A stretch of 43,406 nucleotides of DNA from Herpetosiphonaceae bacterium (lineage in GTDB: Bacteria > Chloroflexota > Chloroflexia > Chloroflexales > Kallotenuaceae), in assembly GCA_036374795.1 (NCBI GenBank), contig DASUTC010000339.1, positions 1 through 43,406 of the forward strand, in the 5' to 3' direction. Position 1 is the first letter of the stretch; every line of letters begins with the position of its first letter. Under the pieces are notes generated by a model. That model had not been told where the DNA came from. It did not search any database and saw only the letters and a list, made by a program, of their open reading frames with translations. This document shows, piece after piece, positions 33,316 to 42,014 of the stretch. The translations under genes were made by a program, and so were the position numbers.

Positions 33316-35790
33316 TCAGCGGCGCTTGCGATTGCCCGCGCGGCGACGACCTGCGCGGCGCTCATCCGACCTGCTGCGCGCGCGGCGTCCCATACCCGCC
33401 CAGCGCGTCAGCAGCGTGCCGAGCAGCGGCCAGCGAAGCTGCTCCCAGGCTTTTTCGACGGTGCCCGCGTGCGCGCGCCGCTCCGTGGGCGCGCTGTATC
33501 GCTCGCGGGTGTCGGCCGAGGCGATGTCGACCAGCGGCGCGCGCTGGGCGGGCATATGCTCGGCAAACTGCACCGCAAACTCGTGCGGCGTGATCGATTC
33601 CTTCGGCCCCAGGCCAGCCCAGCGCGCTACGCGCAGCGTGCGGGCATAGGCCAGCGATGCTGCGCCCGCGCCGCTTGGCCGCCGCAGGAAAAAGACGGCA
33701 AACAGCGCCAGTGCGATCACGCTGCCGCCGATCGCGCCGCCTCGGATCAGCGCTACGCGCCGCTCGCGCGCCTCCTGCTCGGCGATCAACCGCTTGACCT
33801 GCTCAGGATCGGAGATGTTGCCTTCAGTCTCGGCCAGACGACGCTCCAGCTCCTCCAGGCTCATCTGGCGTCCCATGAACAGCGGACTCTGTGCATCGCT
33901 GCTGGCGTCGCCCTGGCCGCCCTCCGACGCAGGAGTTTCCGGTCGTTCGGGCAGCGTGGTGTAGGAGGCCGGTGTCGGCTCGAAGCGCTGCCAGCCGTAG
34001 CCCGGAAAATAGACTTCGACCCAGGTATGCGCTACGTTTTGCCGGACCTCGTACAGACCCTTCTCGGAGTTGAACTCGCCGCCCGCGTAGCCGGAGACGA
34101 GCCGCGCCGGAACGCCCTGTGAGCGCAGCATGATCGCCATCGCCGAGGCGAAGTAATCGCAGTAGCCGCGCTTCAGATCGAAGAGGAACCAGTCGACGCG
34201 ATCACGGTCTTCCGGCGGAAACGGAATCTTCTCGTCGTACGGAAACGAGCGCAGGAAGGTCTGGATCGCCTCGGCCTTGTCGTAGGGATTGCTCGCGCCG
34301 CCCGCGATCTCCTGCGCCCTGGCCTTGACTCGATCGAGCTGGTTGCCTTCGGGCAGTTGCAGATAGCGCTGAACCCACGGCGCGTACTCGATGGGTGCTT
34401 GACGTAAGTCCTGCTTGTTGGCAGCGCTCACCAGCGACTCGACGGTATACTCCATGCCGGTGCGCACGCCGCTCGACTGTGCGGAAAAGAGCGAGGTGTC
34501 GGTGTAGTTGGCGACGGTCTTGCCATCGACCGTGATGAACGAGTGTTTGACCTGGATCGGCACGCTGACCGAGATCGGCTGTGTTGCCGCGAACAGCGTG
34601 GCCTGCGGGAAGCTCTGCCGCAGCGTGTAGGTCTGCGTCACCACGCTCCGGGCGACGATGTCGAGCTGCGACATGCTCTTGCCAGCCTCGATCGGCGTGC
34701 GCGCGCGCTCCTCCTGGCTCAGCCCAAGTGTCGCGGCGGCCACCTGGCCCGTCGTATCCGACCACGAGAGGCCGCCGGGTCCGAAATCGCCGACGTAGCG
34801 GTCGTAGGCCGTAGCCCGCCAGTAGTCGAAGTAGGGCTTGTCCTCGCCATCGACCGAGCGCACCTCCATCACCAGCTCGTTGCCGAGCGAGCGAGCGCCG
34901 CCCAGGTTCAGCGCGCGACCGCCGAAGAAGCCGCCGCCGCCCGCGTTGGCCGGCGCGTTGATGTTCGAGAAGGCTTTGTCCCAGCGGTTTTGAATGTTGA
35001 GCCACGGCTCGCGCATCCGCTGCCAGACATGCGCGACCTGCGCGCTGGTGATGCGCGTCGGCAGCAACGTGGTAAACGTCAGCAGCACGGCCACAACCAT
35101 CGTTCCCGACAGGATGAAGCGCCAGCCGAGCAGATCGGGAACCTCGATCATCGCCGCCGTCCACGTGTTGGCGCGGTGAAGATAGCTTTGATGCACCAGC
35201 AGCAGCAGGCTGGCTCCGGCGAAGAGATAGAACAAAATCGCCGGTGGCTTGGGCGAGGCGTGAGTCAGGTTGACCAGCAGGATCAGCGCGTTCAAGATCA
35301 GCGGCGACCATGACCAGCCGCGCCGGATCAGCATCCACATCGTGGCGTAGCTGAGCGCCCAGGCCAGGAGCGCCAGCACGGTGATGAACAGCAGCAGGTC
35401 CTCGCCCGTGCCGCCGTTCGCCAGGATACGCATCAGGATGATCGCGCGGATCAGAATCTCGGTCGCCTGGTCTTTCCAGGTGGGCAATGCGTCGCCCAGC
35501 AGCGGGCCGATGCGGTTGACGGCCCAGACGACGCCGAGCACGATGCTCAGGCTGTGCGCGAGCCACTTCGGCAGCCAGCGCGCCTGCGCGAAGCCCGCAC
35601 CAACCAGGATACCGCCGACCGCTACCATCAGCAGCACTTGCAGGCCGCGCGCCCAGTTAGAGGCGATAATGCTCTGCACCGTCGCCAGAGTCATCGTCGC
35701 GCCCAGCACGATGGTGATCAACGCTGGTCCGAATTGTGTCACGCCGGAGGCTGGACGCCGCCGGTGGAGAACAGGAGTTACTACTGCCAT
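33316..35790 (-). CDS. Membrane-anchored transglutaminase-like protein (TgpA type)
   Basis: An 824-residue protein. The N-terminal third has about six to eight membrane helices. A large extracytoplasmic part carries the transglutaminase core, with catalytic Cys544 (KRGYCDYFASAMAIML), His588 (NVAHTWVEV) and, at the third position, Glu in WQRFEPTP. A further helix (about 680-700) leads to a cytoplasmic DUF4129-like segment and a very Arg-rich C-terminal tail. Such proteins are common in Chloroflexota and actinobacteria, often beside a MoxR ATPase and a DUF58 protein; neither is here. It may cross-link or cleave envelope proteins. No ribosome site is evident. Confidence 0.92.
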   Translation of the reverse strand: MAVVTPVLHRRRPASGVTQFGPALITIVLGATMTLATVQSIIASNWARGLQVLLMVAVGGILVGAGFAQARWLPKWLAHSLSIVLGVVWAVNRIGPLLGDALPTWKDQATEILIRAIILMRILANGGTGEDLLLFITVLALLAWALSYATMWMLIRRGWSWSPLILNALILLVNLTHASPKPPAILFYLFAGASLLLLVHQSYLHRANTWTAAMIEVPDLLGWRFILSGTMVVAVLLTFTTLLPTRITSAQVAHVWQRMREPWLNIQNRWDKAFSNINAPANAGGGGFFGGRALNLGGARSLGNELVMEVRSVDGEDKPYFDYWRATAYDRYVGDFGPGGLSWSDTTGQVAAATLGLSQEERARTPIEAGKSMSQLDIVARSVVTQTYTLRQSFPQATLFAATQPISVSVPIQVKHSFITVDGKTVANYTDTSLFSAQSSGVRTGMEYTVESLVSAANKQDLRQAPIEYAPWVQRYLQLPEGNQLDRVKARAQEIAGGASNPYDKAEAIQTFLRSFPYDEKIPFPPEDRDRVDWFLFDLKRGYCDYFASAMAIMLRSQGVPARLVSGYAGGEFNSEKGLYEVRQNVAHTWVEVYFPGYGWQRFEPTPASYTTLPERPETPASEGGQGDASSDAQSPLFMGRQMSLEELERRLAETEGNISDPEQVKRLIAEQEARERRVALIRGGAIGGSVIALALFAVFFLRRPSGAGAASLAYARTLRVARWAGLGPKESITPHEFAVQFAEHMPAQRAPLVDIASADTRERYSAPTERRAHAGTVEKAWEQLRWPLLGTLLTRWAGMGRRARSRSDERRAGRRRAGNRKRR

Positions 35791-35838
35791 AAAGATCGTG
35801 ATGGGCGATGCCTGCGTCGCAGCGGCGGCGCAGCCTCA

Positions 35839-36624
35839 TCAGCCATAAGATATAGCTTGCAGCTTGGGAAACACGCTGTGCGCGTTATCCCAGGCTGCCT
35901 GCACAAGGTCGTCGTATGGTATACCACGTAGCGCAGCGATTCGTTCAGCCACGAAGTGGACGCGCGCCGGCTCGTTACGCTTGCCCCGGAACGGATGCGG
36001 CGACAGGTAGGGACAGTCGGTTTCGATCAGCAGGCGATCGAGCGAGACACGCTGCGCGACCTCGTGAAGCTCGGTGGCTTTGGGGAAGGTGACAGGTCCG
36101 GCCAGAGAGATATACGCGCCCAGCTCAAGGCACGCCGAGGCGTAGGCCCAGTCGCCGCTAAAGGCATGCATCACGATCGTCAGGCCGCGCGCGGACTCCG
36201 ACAGGATACGCACGGTATCGGCCTGCGCGTCGCGGGCGTGGATCACCACCGGCATGCCGTGCTCGCGAGCCAGCGCAAGCTGCGTCCGAAACAGCGCGTG
36301 CTGTGCATCCTGCGGCGCGCGGTTGTGGTGATAGTCCAGCCCGATCTCGCCGAGCGCGACCACCTTGGGCTGTTGCAGCAGCGCGGCGATCTCGTCGAGG
36401 TGTTCGGTGGTGGTGATGAGCGAGTAGTGCGGCTGAATCCCGGCGGTGGCGTAGATCTGCGGGTGCCGCGCGGCTAGCGTGGCGCTGGCATGGCTCGACG
36501 GCAGATCGTAGCCGATGTTGATCAGCTTTGCCACGCCTGCCGCCCGGGCACGCTCCAGCACCGCCGCTCGGTCGGCGTTGAACGCATCGATATGCACATG
36601 GGCATGGGTGTCGATTAATGGCAC
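35839..36624 (-). CDS. tatD: TatD-family metal-dependent DNase
   Basis: A 261-residue TIM-barrel metal hydrolase of the TatD family (3'-5' exonuclease/deoxyribonuclease, DNA repair or quality control). The metal ligands are all present: DTHAHVH, the Glu in GEIGLDYHH, the His in VIHARDA and VMHAFSGD, and the Asp in IETDCPYLSPHP. The start is GTG at 36624, giving VPLIDTHAH. There is no Shine-Dalgarno, and a TAGAAT box ends 6 nt before it, so the mRNA is probably leaderless. It is divergent from the toxin-antitoxin pair. Confidence 0.93.
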   Translation of the reverse strand: MPLIDTHAHVHIDAFNADRAAVLERARAAGVAKLINIGYDLPSSHASATLAARHPQIYATAGIQPHYSLITTTEHLDEIAALLQQPKVVALGEIGLDYHHNRAPQDAQHALFRTQLALAREHGMPVVIHARDAQADTVRILSESARGLTIVMHAFSGDWAYASACLELGAYISLAGPVTFPKATELHEVAQRVSLDRLLIETDCPYLSPHPFRGKRNEPARVHFVAERIAALRGIPYDDLVQAAWDNAHSVFPKLQAISYG

Positions 36625-36630
36625 ATCAAG

Positions 36631-36636
36631 ATTCTA
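36631..36636 (-). promoter_or_regulatory. -10 box placing the tatD start codon at +1
   Basis: TAGAAT on the minus strand ends 6 nt before the GTG, so the expected transcript start is the start codon itself. No consensus -35 is visible. Confidence 0.4.
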
Positions 36637-36694
36637 CCACAATCGCACGATCGGGGCACTTGCGGTCGTCCAATTCATGGGTATCATCTCAGAC

Positions 36695-36722
36695 TTGCAT
36701 TCCTGAGGCGCTTTGGTACTAT
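36695..36722 (+). promoter_or_regulatory. Promoter of the toxin-antitoxin operon
   Basis: TTGCAT and TACTAT are separated by 16 nt and lie 25 bp before the antitoxin ATG, with AGGAG between. Confidence 0.55.
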
Positions 36723-36747
36723 TGAATCGTCTGTAGGAGATAGCACT

Positions 36748-36999
36748 ATGCTTACGAGTATCGAAGGCGTGTACCGTAATGGTCAGATTGAGCTTAGTGA
36801 GCAACCAACGAATATGGATGATAACACGCGCGTGATTGTGACCTTCCTTGATCGTGGTCATGTCGACCTTCGCGCTCGTGGTATTGATGCACAACAAGCC
36901 GCTGACGTACGCAGGCAGCTCACTCCGTTTGCCGAAGAATGGAATAGCCCAGAGATGGATGCGTATGACGACTATGATGCCGCCAAAGCTTGTCTATAA
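36748..36999 (+). CDS. Antitoxin of a MazF/PemK-type module
   Basis: An 83-residue small protein. The N-terminus MLTSIEGVYRNGQIELSEQP followed by TRVIVTFLD resembles the short beta-rich AF2212-like (DUF104) antitoxins found before PemK toxins. The C-terminal half is acidic and probably neutralises the toxin. AGGAG lies 9 nt before the ATG. It overlaps the toxin gene by 26 nt, the usual antitoxin-first order, and probably represses its own promoter. Base composition is clearly more AT-rich than in neighbours, indicating recent acquisition. Confidence 0.8.
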   Translation: MLTSIEGVYRNGQIELSEQPTNMDDNTRVIVTFLDRGHVDLRARGIDAQQAADVRRQLTPFAEEWNSPEMDAYDDYDAAKACL

Positions 37000-37333
37000 A
37001 CGGGGCGATGTTGTCTTGGTGCTCTTTCCGAATTCCAACTTACAGACGGCGAAGCGGCGTCCTGCGCTAGTCATCCAGGCGGACAATCTACAAACTGGAC
37101 TATCACAGGTAATTGTGGCGATGATTACTGGACGTACTTTTCGCGCCAATCATCCCAGCCGCGTTCTTATCCAGCAAGGTACACCCGAAGGGCAACAATC
37201 GGGGCTACTTAGCGACTCTGTCGTGATGACGGACAATCTTACGACTATTATAGAAACGGCGATTGATCGGGTTATTGGAACCCTACCAATGGCTCAAGTT
37301 GATGCAGCCCTCCGCCGTACGCTAGCGTTATGA
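36974..37333 (+). CDS. MazF/PemK-family toxin endoribonuclease
   Basis: A 119-residue MazF-fold protein. Family hallmarks are YKRGDVVLVLFPNSN, the catalytic-region KRRPALVIQADN, and a C-terminal DNLTTIIETAIDRVIGTL resembling the MazF helix. MazF/PemK toxins cleave mRNA at short motifs; the cut site here is unknown. The ATG at 36974 (or the next codon, 36977) lies inside the antitoxin gene, so translation is coupled. The frame continues upstream without a good start and is not used. Confidence 0.88.
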   Translation: MMPPKLVYKRGDVVLVLFPNSNLQTAKRRPALVIQADNLQTGLSQVIVAMITGRTFRANHPSRVLIQQGTPEGQQSGLLSDSVVMTDNLTTIIETAIDRVIGTLPMAQVDAALRRTLAL

Positions 37334-37430
37334 ACAAGCGAGATAACATGCGGTGCTACACCTGAGTCAGCCTGCATTGTCCGCTGGAATCATGAGCTTT
37401 GCCTCACCGAATCCTCGTGATCCGTAGCAC

Positions 37431-39428
37431 CTACCCACCATCTCCGTCCGGTTCGGTAAAGAATTTCGGCGGCGTGTAGGGCCAGCGCACCTGCGCCCGC
37501 GACCACTCGGCGTCGAGGTTGAGGCTGAACGAGCCGCCGAGGTCGGCTGAGGCCAGCGTCTCGATGATCGACAGGCCCAGCCCGCTGCTTGGCTTGTGCG
37601 GCGCGGGCGGCTTCGACGGCCCATCGTCGCGCACCTCGATGCAGGCCTCGTGGCCGCTCTGCCATGCCTCGACCTGCACCACGCCGCCGTCGATTGAGAC
37701 TCCATGCGACAGCGCGTTGTTGACCAGCTCGTTGATGATCAGCGCGATCACCGTGGCCTCACGCGACGAGATCGGCACTGGCTTGCCGAGCACCTCGAAG
37801 TTGACGGGCGACTCGCCCACCAATCCGGTATGTGCGTTATCGACGACCTGCCGCGCGATCTCCTGCACGGTGGTCACGCCGATGTCCTCGCGGCACAGCA
37901 GATTATGCACGGCGGCAATCGCCTGAATCCGCCCCGCCGACTGAGCCAGCGCCGCCGCGCCCGGCGAGTCGGCATCCAGCCGCCGATACTGCATCGTCAG
38001 CAGCGCCGAGATCGTTTGCAGGTTGTTGCGCACGCGATGATGCATCTCCTGCAACAGCGTCGATTTGATCCGCAGGCTGCGCTTGGCCTCTTTGAAGAGC
38101 CGCGCATTCTCGATCGCGATGGCCGCCTCGTCGGCAAAGCTCGACAGCAGCCGCACCTGCTCGTAGTCGAAGTAGCGCTGCTGACGGGTATAGAGCACGA
38201 TCGCGCCGATCACCCGCTCGCCGATCCGCAGCGGCAGGCAAAACAACGAGTGATAGCCCTCGCTGTAGGCCAGCGCCGCCAGTTCGGGAAAGCGCATGTC
38301 GTCGTAGGCGTTGGCGATCGCCACCGGATGCGCCTCGGTGATCGAGCGCAGGATCACCCGGCGCAGCCGCTCGTCCCACCGCCCGCCCCACGAGGCGATC
38401 AGCTCGATCTCGCGGCACTCGTCGTCGCACTGGAAAATATCGGCGCGATCCGACGACGAAAGCACCACCGCCTGCTCCACGATCAGATTGAGCACCGTGC
38501 CGAGATCAAGGGTGGCCGCAATCGCGGCGGAGACGCGCTGAAGCGTGCTTAGCTCACGAATCTTCTGATGCAGCCGCTCGTCTGTCTCCTGGTAGCGCTG
38601 GGCGTTGGCGATCGAAAAGGCCAGCTCGCCCGCGACCACTTCCAGAAAGTGGACCTCTTCTTCGCGGAAGGCGCGCGGCCCGATTGCCTGCACGCTGATC
38701 ACGCCCTGAAGCTGATCGCCTACATAATCATCGGGCGAGCTGGCAAACAAGATGATCGGCACGCAGATGATCGAGCGGTACGGGCGCTCGTCGAGACGCG
38801 GCACCACTTTGAAGCGCTGATCTTCCAGCACGTCTTGAATCACGAGCGGCTGTCCCTCTTGCGCCGCCCAGCCGGTCGCGCCCTCGCCGAGGCGGATCAC
38901 CACATGACCGATCGCGCCATGATCCAGGCCATGTGTTGCGCGCATCGTCAGGTTGCCGGTGTTGCGATCGAAGAGAAAGACCGAGCAGACATCGGTGCTC
39001 ATCACGTTGGCGACCGTCTCGGCAACGGTCTGGAGCGATGCCTCAAGGTCGAGCGACGAGTTGGCCGCGCTGACGATATGGTGCAGCCCGTCAAGCTCGG
39101 CTACCTGACGCATCAGCCGGTGCTCCCACTCCCGCGAGCGGCTATCCTCACGCGACGCGGCGTAGCCCAGCAGCAGCTCGCTGACCAGATTAGCCGGATC
39201 GAGCTGGAGCGACGGCGCGAGGGTCAGCCCCAGCCGGGCCAGATCGTCCGGCGGTCGCTGCTCGTCGTGCCACATGTAGCCCAGGCAGAAGGCGCGCGCC
39301 CGCCACGCCTGTGTGTCGGCCTCGCGCACCAGCTCGTCGATCAGGCCGAGCGTCTGCGAGCTGCTGCTTTCAAGGCGCTGATGGAGCTCAGGCAGCAGGC
39401 TATCGATAGACGAAACAGTCATACACAT
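37431..39428 (-). CDS. GAF sensor histidine kinase, HisKA_2 type
   Basis: A 665-residue soluble kinase. Residues about 1-110 are a helical N-terminal region without assignment. Two GAF domains follow (about 115-285, 305-455); both end in the usual FSIANAQRYQETDE / AIAIENARLFKEA helices. The H-box is of the HisKA_2/HWE class (LLQEMHHRVRNNLQTISALL). The ATPase has N-box LIINELVNNALSHGV, G1 EVRDDGPSKPP and G2 SSGLGLSIIETL. No response regulator gene is adjacent, so the target is unknown. ATGs at 39428 and 39422 are equally possible. Confidence 0.92.
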   Translation of the reverse strand: MCMTVSSIDSLLPELHQRLESSSSQTLGLIDELVREADTQAWRARAFCLGYMWHDEQRPPDDLARLGLTLAPSLQLDPANLVSELLLGYAASREDSRSREWEHRLMRQVAELDGLHHIVSAANSSLDLEASLQTVAETVANVMSTDVCSVFLFDRNTGNLTMRATHGLDHGAIGHVVIRLGEGATGWAAQEGQPLVIQDVLEDQRFKVVPRLDERPYRSIICVPIILFASSPDDYVGDQLQGVISVQAIGPRAFREEEVHFLEVVAGELAFSIANAQRYQETDERLHQKIRELSTLQRVSAAIAATLDLGTVLNLIVEQAVVLSSSDRADIFQCDDECREIELIASWGGRWDERLRRVILRSITEAHPVAIANAYDDMRFPELAALAYSEGYHSLFCLPLRIGERVIGAIVLYTRQQRYFDYEQVRLLSSFADEAAIAIENARLFKEAKRSLRIKSTLLQEMHHRVRNNLQTISALLTMQYRRLDADSPGAAALAQSAGRIQAIAAVHNLLCREDIGVTTVQEIARQVVDNAHTGLVGESPVNFEVLGKPVPISSREATVIALIINELVNNALSHGVSIDGGVVQVEAWQSGHEACIEVRDDGPSKPPAPHKPSSGLGLSIIETLASADLGGSFSLNLDAEWSRAQVRWPYTPPKFFTEPDGDGG

Positions 39429-39482
39429 ACTCGCGTAGGCGATGGCCGCGTGACAATCAGCAGTGGGAGCGTGGAGCGCGGC

Positions 39483-41270
39483 CTACTTGACGGGAATCCA
39501 GATGATCGCATCGTACCATACATTGTTTCCGGCCTCGGTATCATTGGCGGCCAGCCCGACGAACGGACGCCGCGCCGGGTCGAAGTCGTACACGCCCAGG
39601 TCGGCCCAGCCGTTGGCGGTATCCATCTGGCTGATCGTCACCTCCTGCGCGTCGCCGGAGCCGTCGGCGTGCCCGACGACGTAGCGCGCGGTGCCCGCGT
39701 CTTTCAAGCCGTTCGGCACGTACGGCACCCAGGCCAGCACGCGATACGTGCCGACGCCCGGCAGCTTCGGTCGCCACGTTCCGATCGTTAGCTGGCTGCT
39801 GCTGTCCGGTCGGCTGATCACGTTCAGCGCCGTCCCGCCGATGCCCTGCGCGATCTCATCCCAGCCGTCGCCGAGCCGCTTGAAGCTGGGATCGGTCGTA
39901 TCCACGACGATCGCGTCTTGCGGCAGCGCGCAGGGCGAGGGCACGTCGCGCCAGATCCAGGTGCTGATCTGGCCCGCCGGATGGTTGGCCCAGGGATCGC
40001 CGCCCTTGGGACCGCACCAGCCCGCCGGATCGGTGTCGCGTCCCAGGTATTGCACCTGGAAGTGCAGGTGCGGCCCCGTGGCGCAGCCCGACGACCCGGC
40101 GATGCCGATGTGCTCGCCGCGCTTGATCGGCCCAGGCTCGACGGTTGCCCGCGCGAGGTGCCAGTAGAGCGTGCGGTAGCCGTTGTGATGCTCGATGATC
40201 ACAACATGCGCGATGCCGCAGCCGTCGTCGGAGTTGCCCGCAAAGACGACGGTGCCGTCGGCGGCGGATAGAACCGGCTCCGGCGGCAGCATGCCGTAGT
40301 CCCAGCCGTCGTGTCCGTCGTAGCTCAGCTGCTCGTCGCGGTCGCCGCGATAGGTGACGATCGAGCCGTCCTGCGTCAGAAAGGGCGCGTCATGATCGAA
40401 GAACGAGGTCGTCTCGTGCAGGGCTTCCATCGGCGGCGACAGGAACGGCTGCGCTGGCTCAGGCCAGCCCGCGACGGGGTCGCGCGGATCGCCGAAGAGC
40501 CGGGCGTAGGTTGCCACGAACGAGCCGCTGCCCTGATCGAGCTTCGCGGGCAGCCCATCAGCGGTTGTCGTCGCCGCCAGCACGCGCATCACCGCGTAGT
40601 CCGCGATCGAGAGGCCGGGCGGCATCGGCGAGTGGGTCTGGTCGGCATAGACCAGATCGGGCACGCCCGGAAAATCGCGCTGCGCACGATGGAGCTCGCG
40701 GATCGCCCAGCGCAGCTGCGCGACCCAGCCCGCGCGGCGCTCTTCTTCGCCGCGAAAGCCAAGCATGAAGCGCTGCTGATCCTCCGAGGGCGCGCCAGTG
40801 CTCAGGATACCGCTCTGCTGCTCGATCAGCGCCAGCACGACTTTCGGATTGATGCTGTAGAGCGTCGTCTGGCTGCTCAGCAGATCGGCGAACGAGTGCT
40901 CACGGTTGCCGACGGTGGCGCGATAGTGCTTGAGCGGGCCGGGCTGAGTCTCAAGAAACGCCTGGATCTGCGGGCCATAAAAGTCCGGCTCGTAGAAAAA
41001 CCGCTGCCGCTCGATCAGCGCCGCGCGCGGCGGATCTGGCGGCGGCACTTCCGGCCCGACGGTGGGTGGTCCGCCCGGCTCGTGGCCGGGATGCGCAGGC
41101 TCGCTAGTGCGCTCCGGCTGTGCCTCAAGCTGCCGCTCGACCGGCGTGGTCGGGCGGGTGGGGGCGGCGTTGGCCTCAAGCAGTAGACTGGTCTGTTGGT
41201 GGACAAGCAGCGAGGTGAGCAGCGTTGCGATGACTAAACTACATGTGATGAATACAACCCGGTGGCGCAT
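39483..41270 (-). CDS. Secreted M23 (LytM) metallopeptidase with C-terminal lectin-like domain
   Basis: A 595-residue exported protein. The signal segment is about residues 1-35 (VVFITCSLVIATLLTSLLV). A Pro-rich spacer to about 85 and a helical domain of about 200 residues of unknown type follow. The LytM domain has the zinc motif SYDGHDGWDYGM and the HLHFQV box, so peptidoglycan endopeptidase activity is expected. The last 140 residues (VVDTTDPSFKRLG to NNVWYDAIIWIPV) look like a golvesin/Xly carbohydrate-binding domain. The ATG at 41270 has GGA 8 nt upstream; an in-frame TTG at 41285 is rejected. Confidence 0.93.
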   Translation of the reverse strand: MRHRVVFITCSLVIATLLTSLLVHQQTSLLLEANAAPTRPTTPVERQLEAQPERTSEPAHPGHEPGGPPTVGPEVPPPDPPRAALIERQRFFYEPDFYGPQIQAFLETQPGPLKHYRATVGNREHSFADLLSSQTTLYSINPKVVLALIEQQSGILSTGAPSEDQQRFMLGFRGEEERRAGWVAQLRWAIRELHRAQRDFPGVPDLVYADQTHSPMPPGLSIADYAVMRVLAATTTADGLPAKLDQGSGSFVATYARLFGDPRDPVAGWPEPAQPFLSPPMEALHETTSFFDHDAPFLTQDGSIVTYRGDRDEQLSYDGHDGWDYGMLPPEPVLSAADGTVVFAGNSDDGCGIAHVVIIEHHNGYRTLYWHLARATVEPGPIKRGEHIGIAGSSGCATGPHLHFQVQYLGRDTDPAGWCGPKGGDPWANHPAGQISTWIWRDVPSPCALPQDAIVVDTTDPSFKRLGDGWDEIAQGIGGTALNVISRPDSSSQLTIGTWRPKLPGVGTYRVLAWVPYVPNGLKDAGTARYVVGHADGSGDAQEVTISQMDTANGWADLGVYDFDPARRPFVGLAANDTEAGNNVWYDAIIWIPVK

Positions 41271-41309
41271 ACGTTTCTTCCACAAGCTACGTCAGGGTAG
41301 GTGCCTGGG

Positions 41310-41338
41310 AGTATAACGGAAAGACCGGGGAACGGCAA
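41310..41338 (-). promoter_or_regulatory. Promoter of the M23 peptidase gene
   Basis: TTGCCG and TATACT are separated by 17 nt on the minus strand, giving a leader of about 33 nt. Confidence 0.55.
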
Positions 41339-41398
41339 CGTGCGCCATGCCGGGGCTGTGACGGCAGGCGCACGCCGATCGGAGCGCGGATCGTTCGG

Positions 41399-41734
41399 CT
41401 AGCGCTCGCTGTCGTAGATCCGGGCGCGGCGGTCGCCTGCTCTCCGCTGTGGCGTTACAGCAGGCGGATTGCGGGCGTCGCTTTCCTCGTAGGCGTCGAT
41501 CGCCTGCTCATAGAGCGTGCGGCCCTCGCCCTCGTCGAGTGTGCCCGCCACAAGCGCCGCGTCGATGTTGAGCCTGTCGGTGGAAATATCGACCGGCTCC
41601 GGCGGCACCAGCGGCAGCGAGTCGGCACCGGCATCGGGCACGTCGGGCAGCGGGCTATCCTCGGTGACATCGACGCCCTGCGCATCGAAGGCTTGAGCCT
41701 GATCGTCGGGTTGCCGCAATACGTTGCTATCCAT
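41399..41734 (-). CDS. Small acidic hypothetical protein
   Basis: A 111-residue protein I do not recognise. It is strongly acidic for the first 90 residues (DSPLPDVPDAGADSLPLVPP and similar) and ends in a basic RRAGDRRARIYDSER. No signal peptide or membrane helix is visible and it is probably disordered. A good AAAGGAG lies 9 nt before the ATG, supporting translation. It is 128 bp upstream of the M23 gene, which has its own promoter. Confidence 0.7.
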   Translation of the reverse strand: MDSNVLRQPDDQAQAFDAQGVDVTEDSPLPDVPDAGADSLPLVPPEPVDISTDRLNIDAALVAGTLDEGEGRTLYEQAIDAYEESDARNPPAVTPQRRAGDRRARIYDSER

Positions 41735-41953
41735 AGCTGAACGCTCCTTTGGCTAGGCTGCATGGCTTCGGCGAGTGCTGCCCGTGTGACGGCTTGCTAG
41801 GCGCACCTCAGCCGACTGGTTCTACGACTATCTATCAATGCGCATGCCACGATTACTGAAAGGTATGCGATACTTGCTGCAAGGGCTGGACACCCTGACG
41901 ATCGGGCGGCGCGTCTGCCGGAAAGGAGGAGCTGGCGAACGCATCTATCGGCT

Positions 41954-41983
41954 TTGAACCAGATCGCATCGGCTCAATACATT
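41954..41983 (+). promoter_or_regulatory. Candidate promoter of the EEP-family gene
   Basis: TTGAAC and TACATT are separated by 18 nt, 32 bp before the ATG. The match is moderate. Confidence 0.4.
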
Positions 41984-42014
41984 CTCGAAAATCTGTGTTC
42001 TCAAGGAGCGTTGT

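Noticed and set aside
36634-36897. 87-codon minus-strand frame over the toxin-antitoxin promoter
   Set aside because: Antisense to the antitoxin and lacks a ribosome site; the plus-strand pair has consistent signals.
36848-36973. N-terminal extension of the MazF/PemK-type toxin
   Set aside because: It runs inside the antitoxin gene without a ribosome site; the toxin fold begins at the start chosen.
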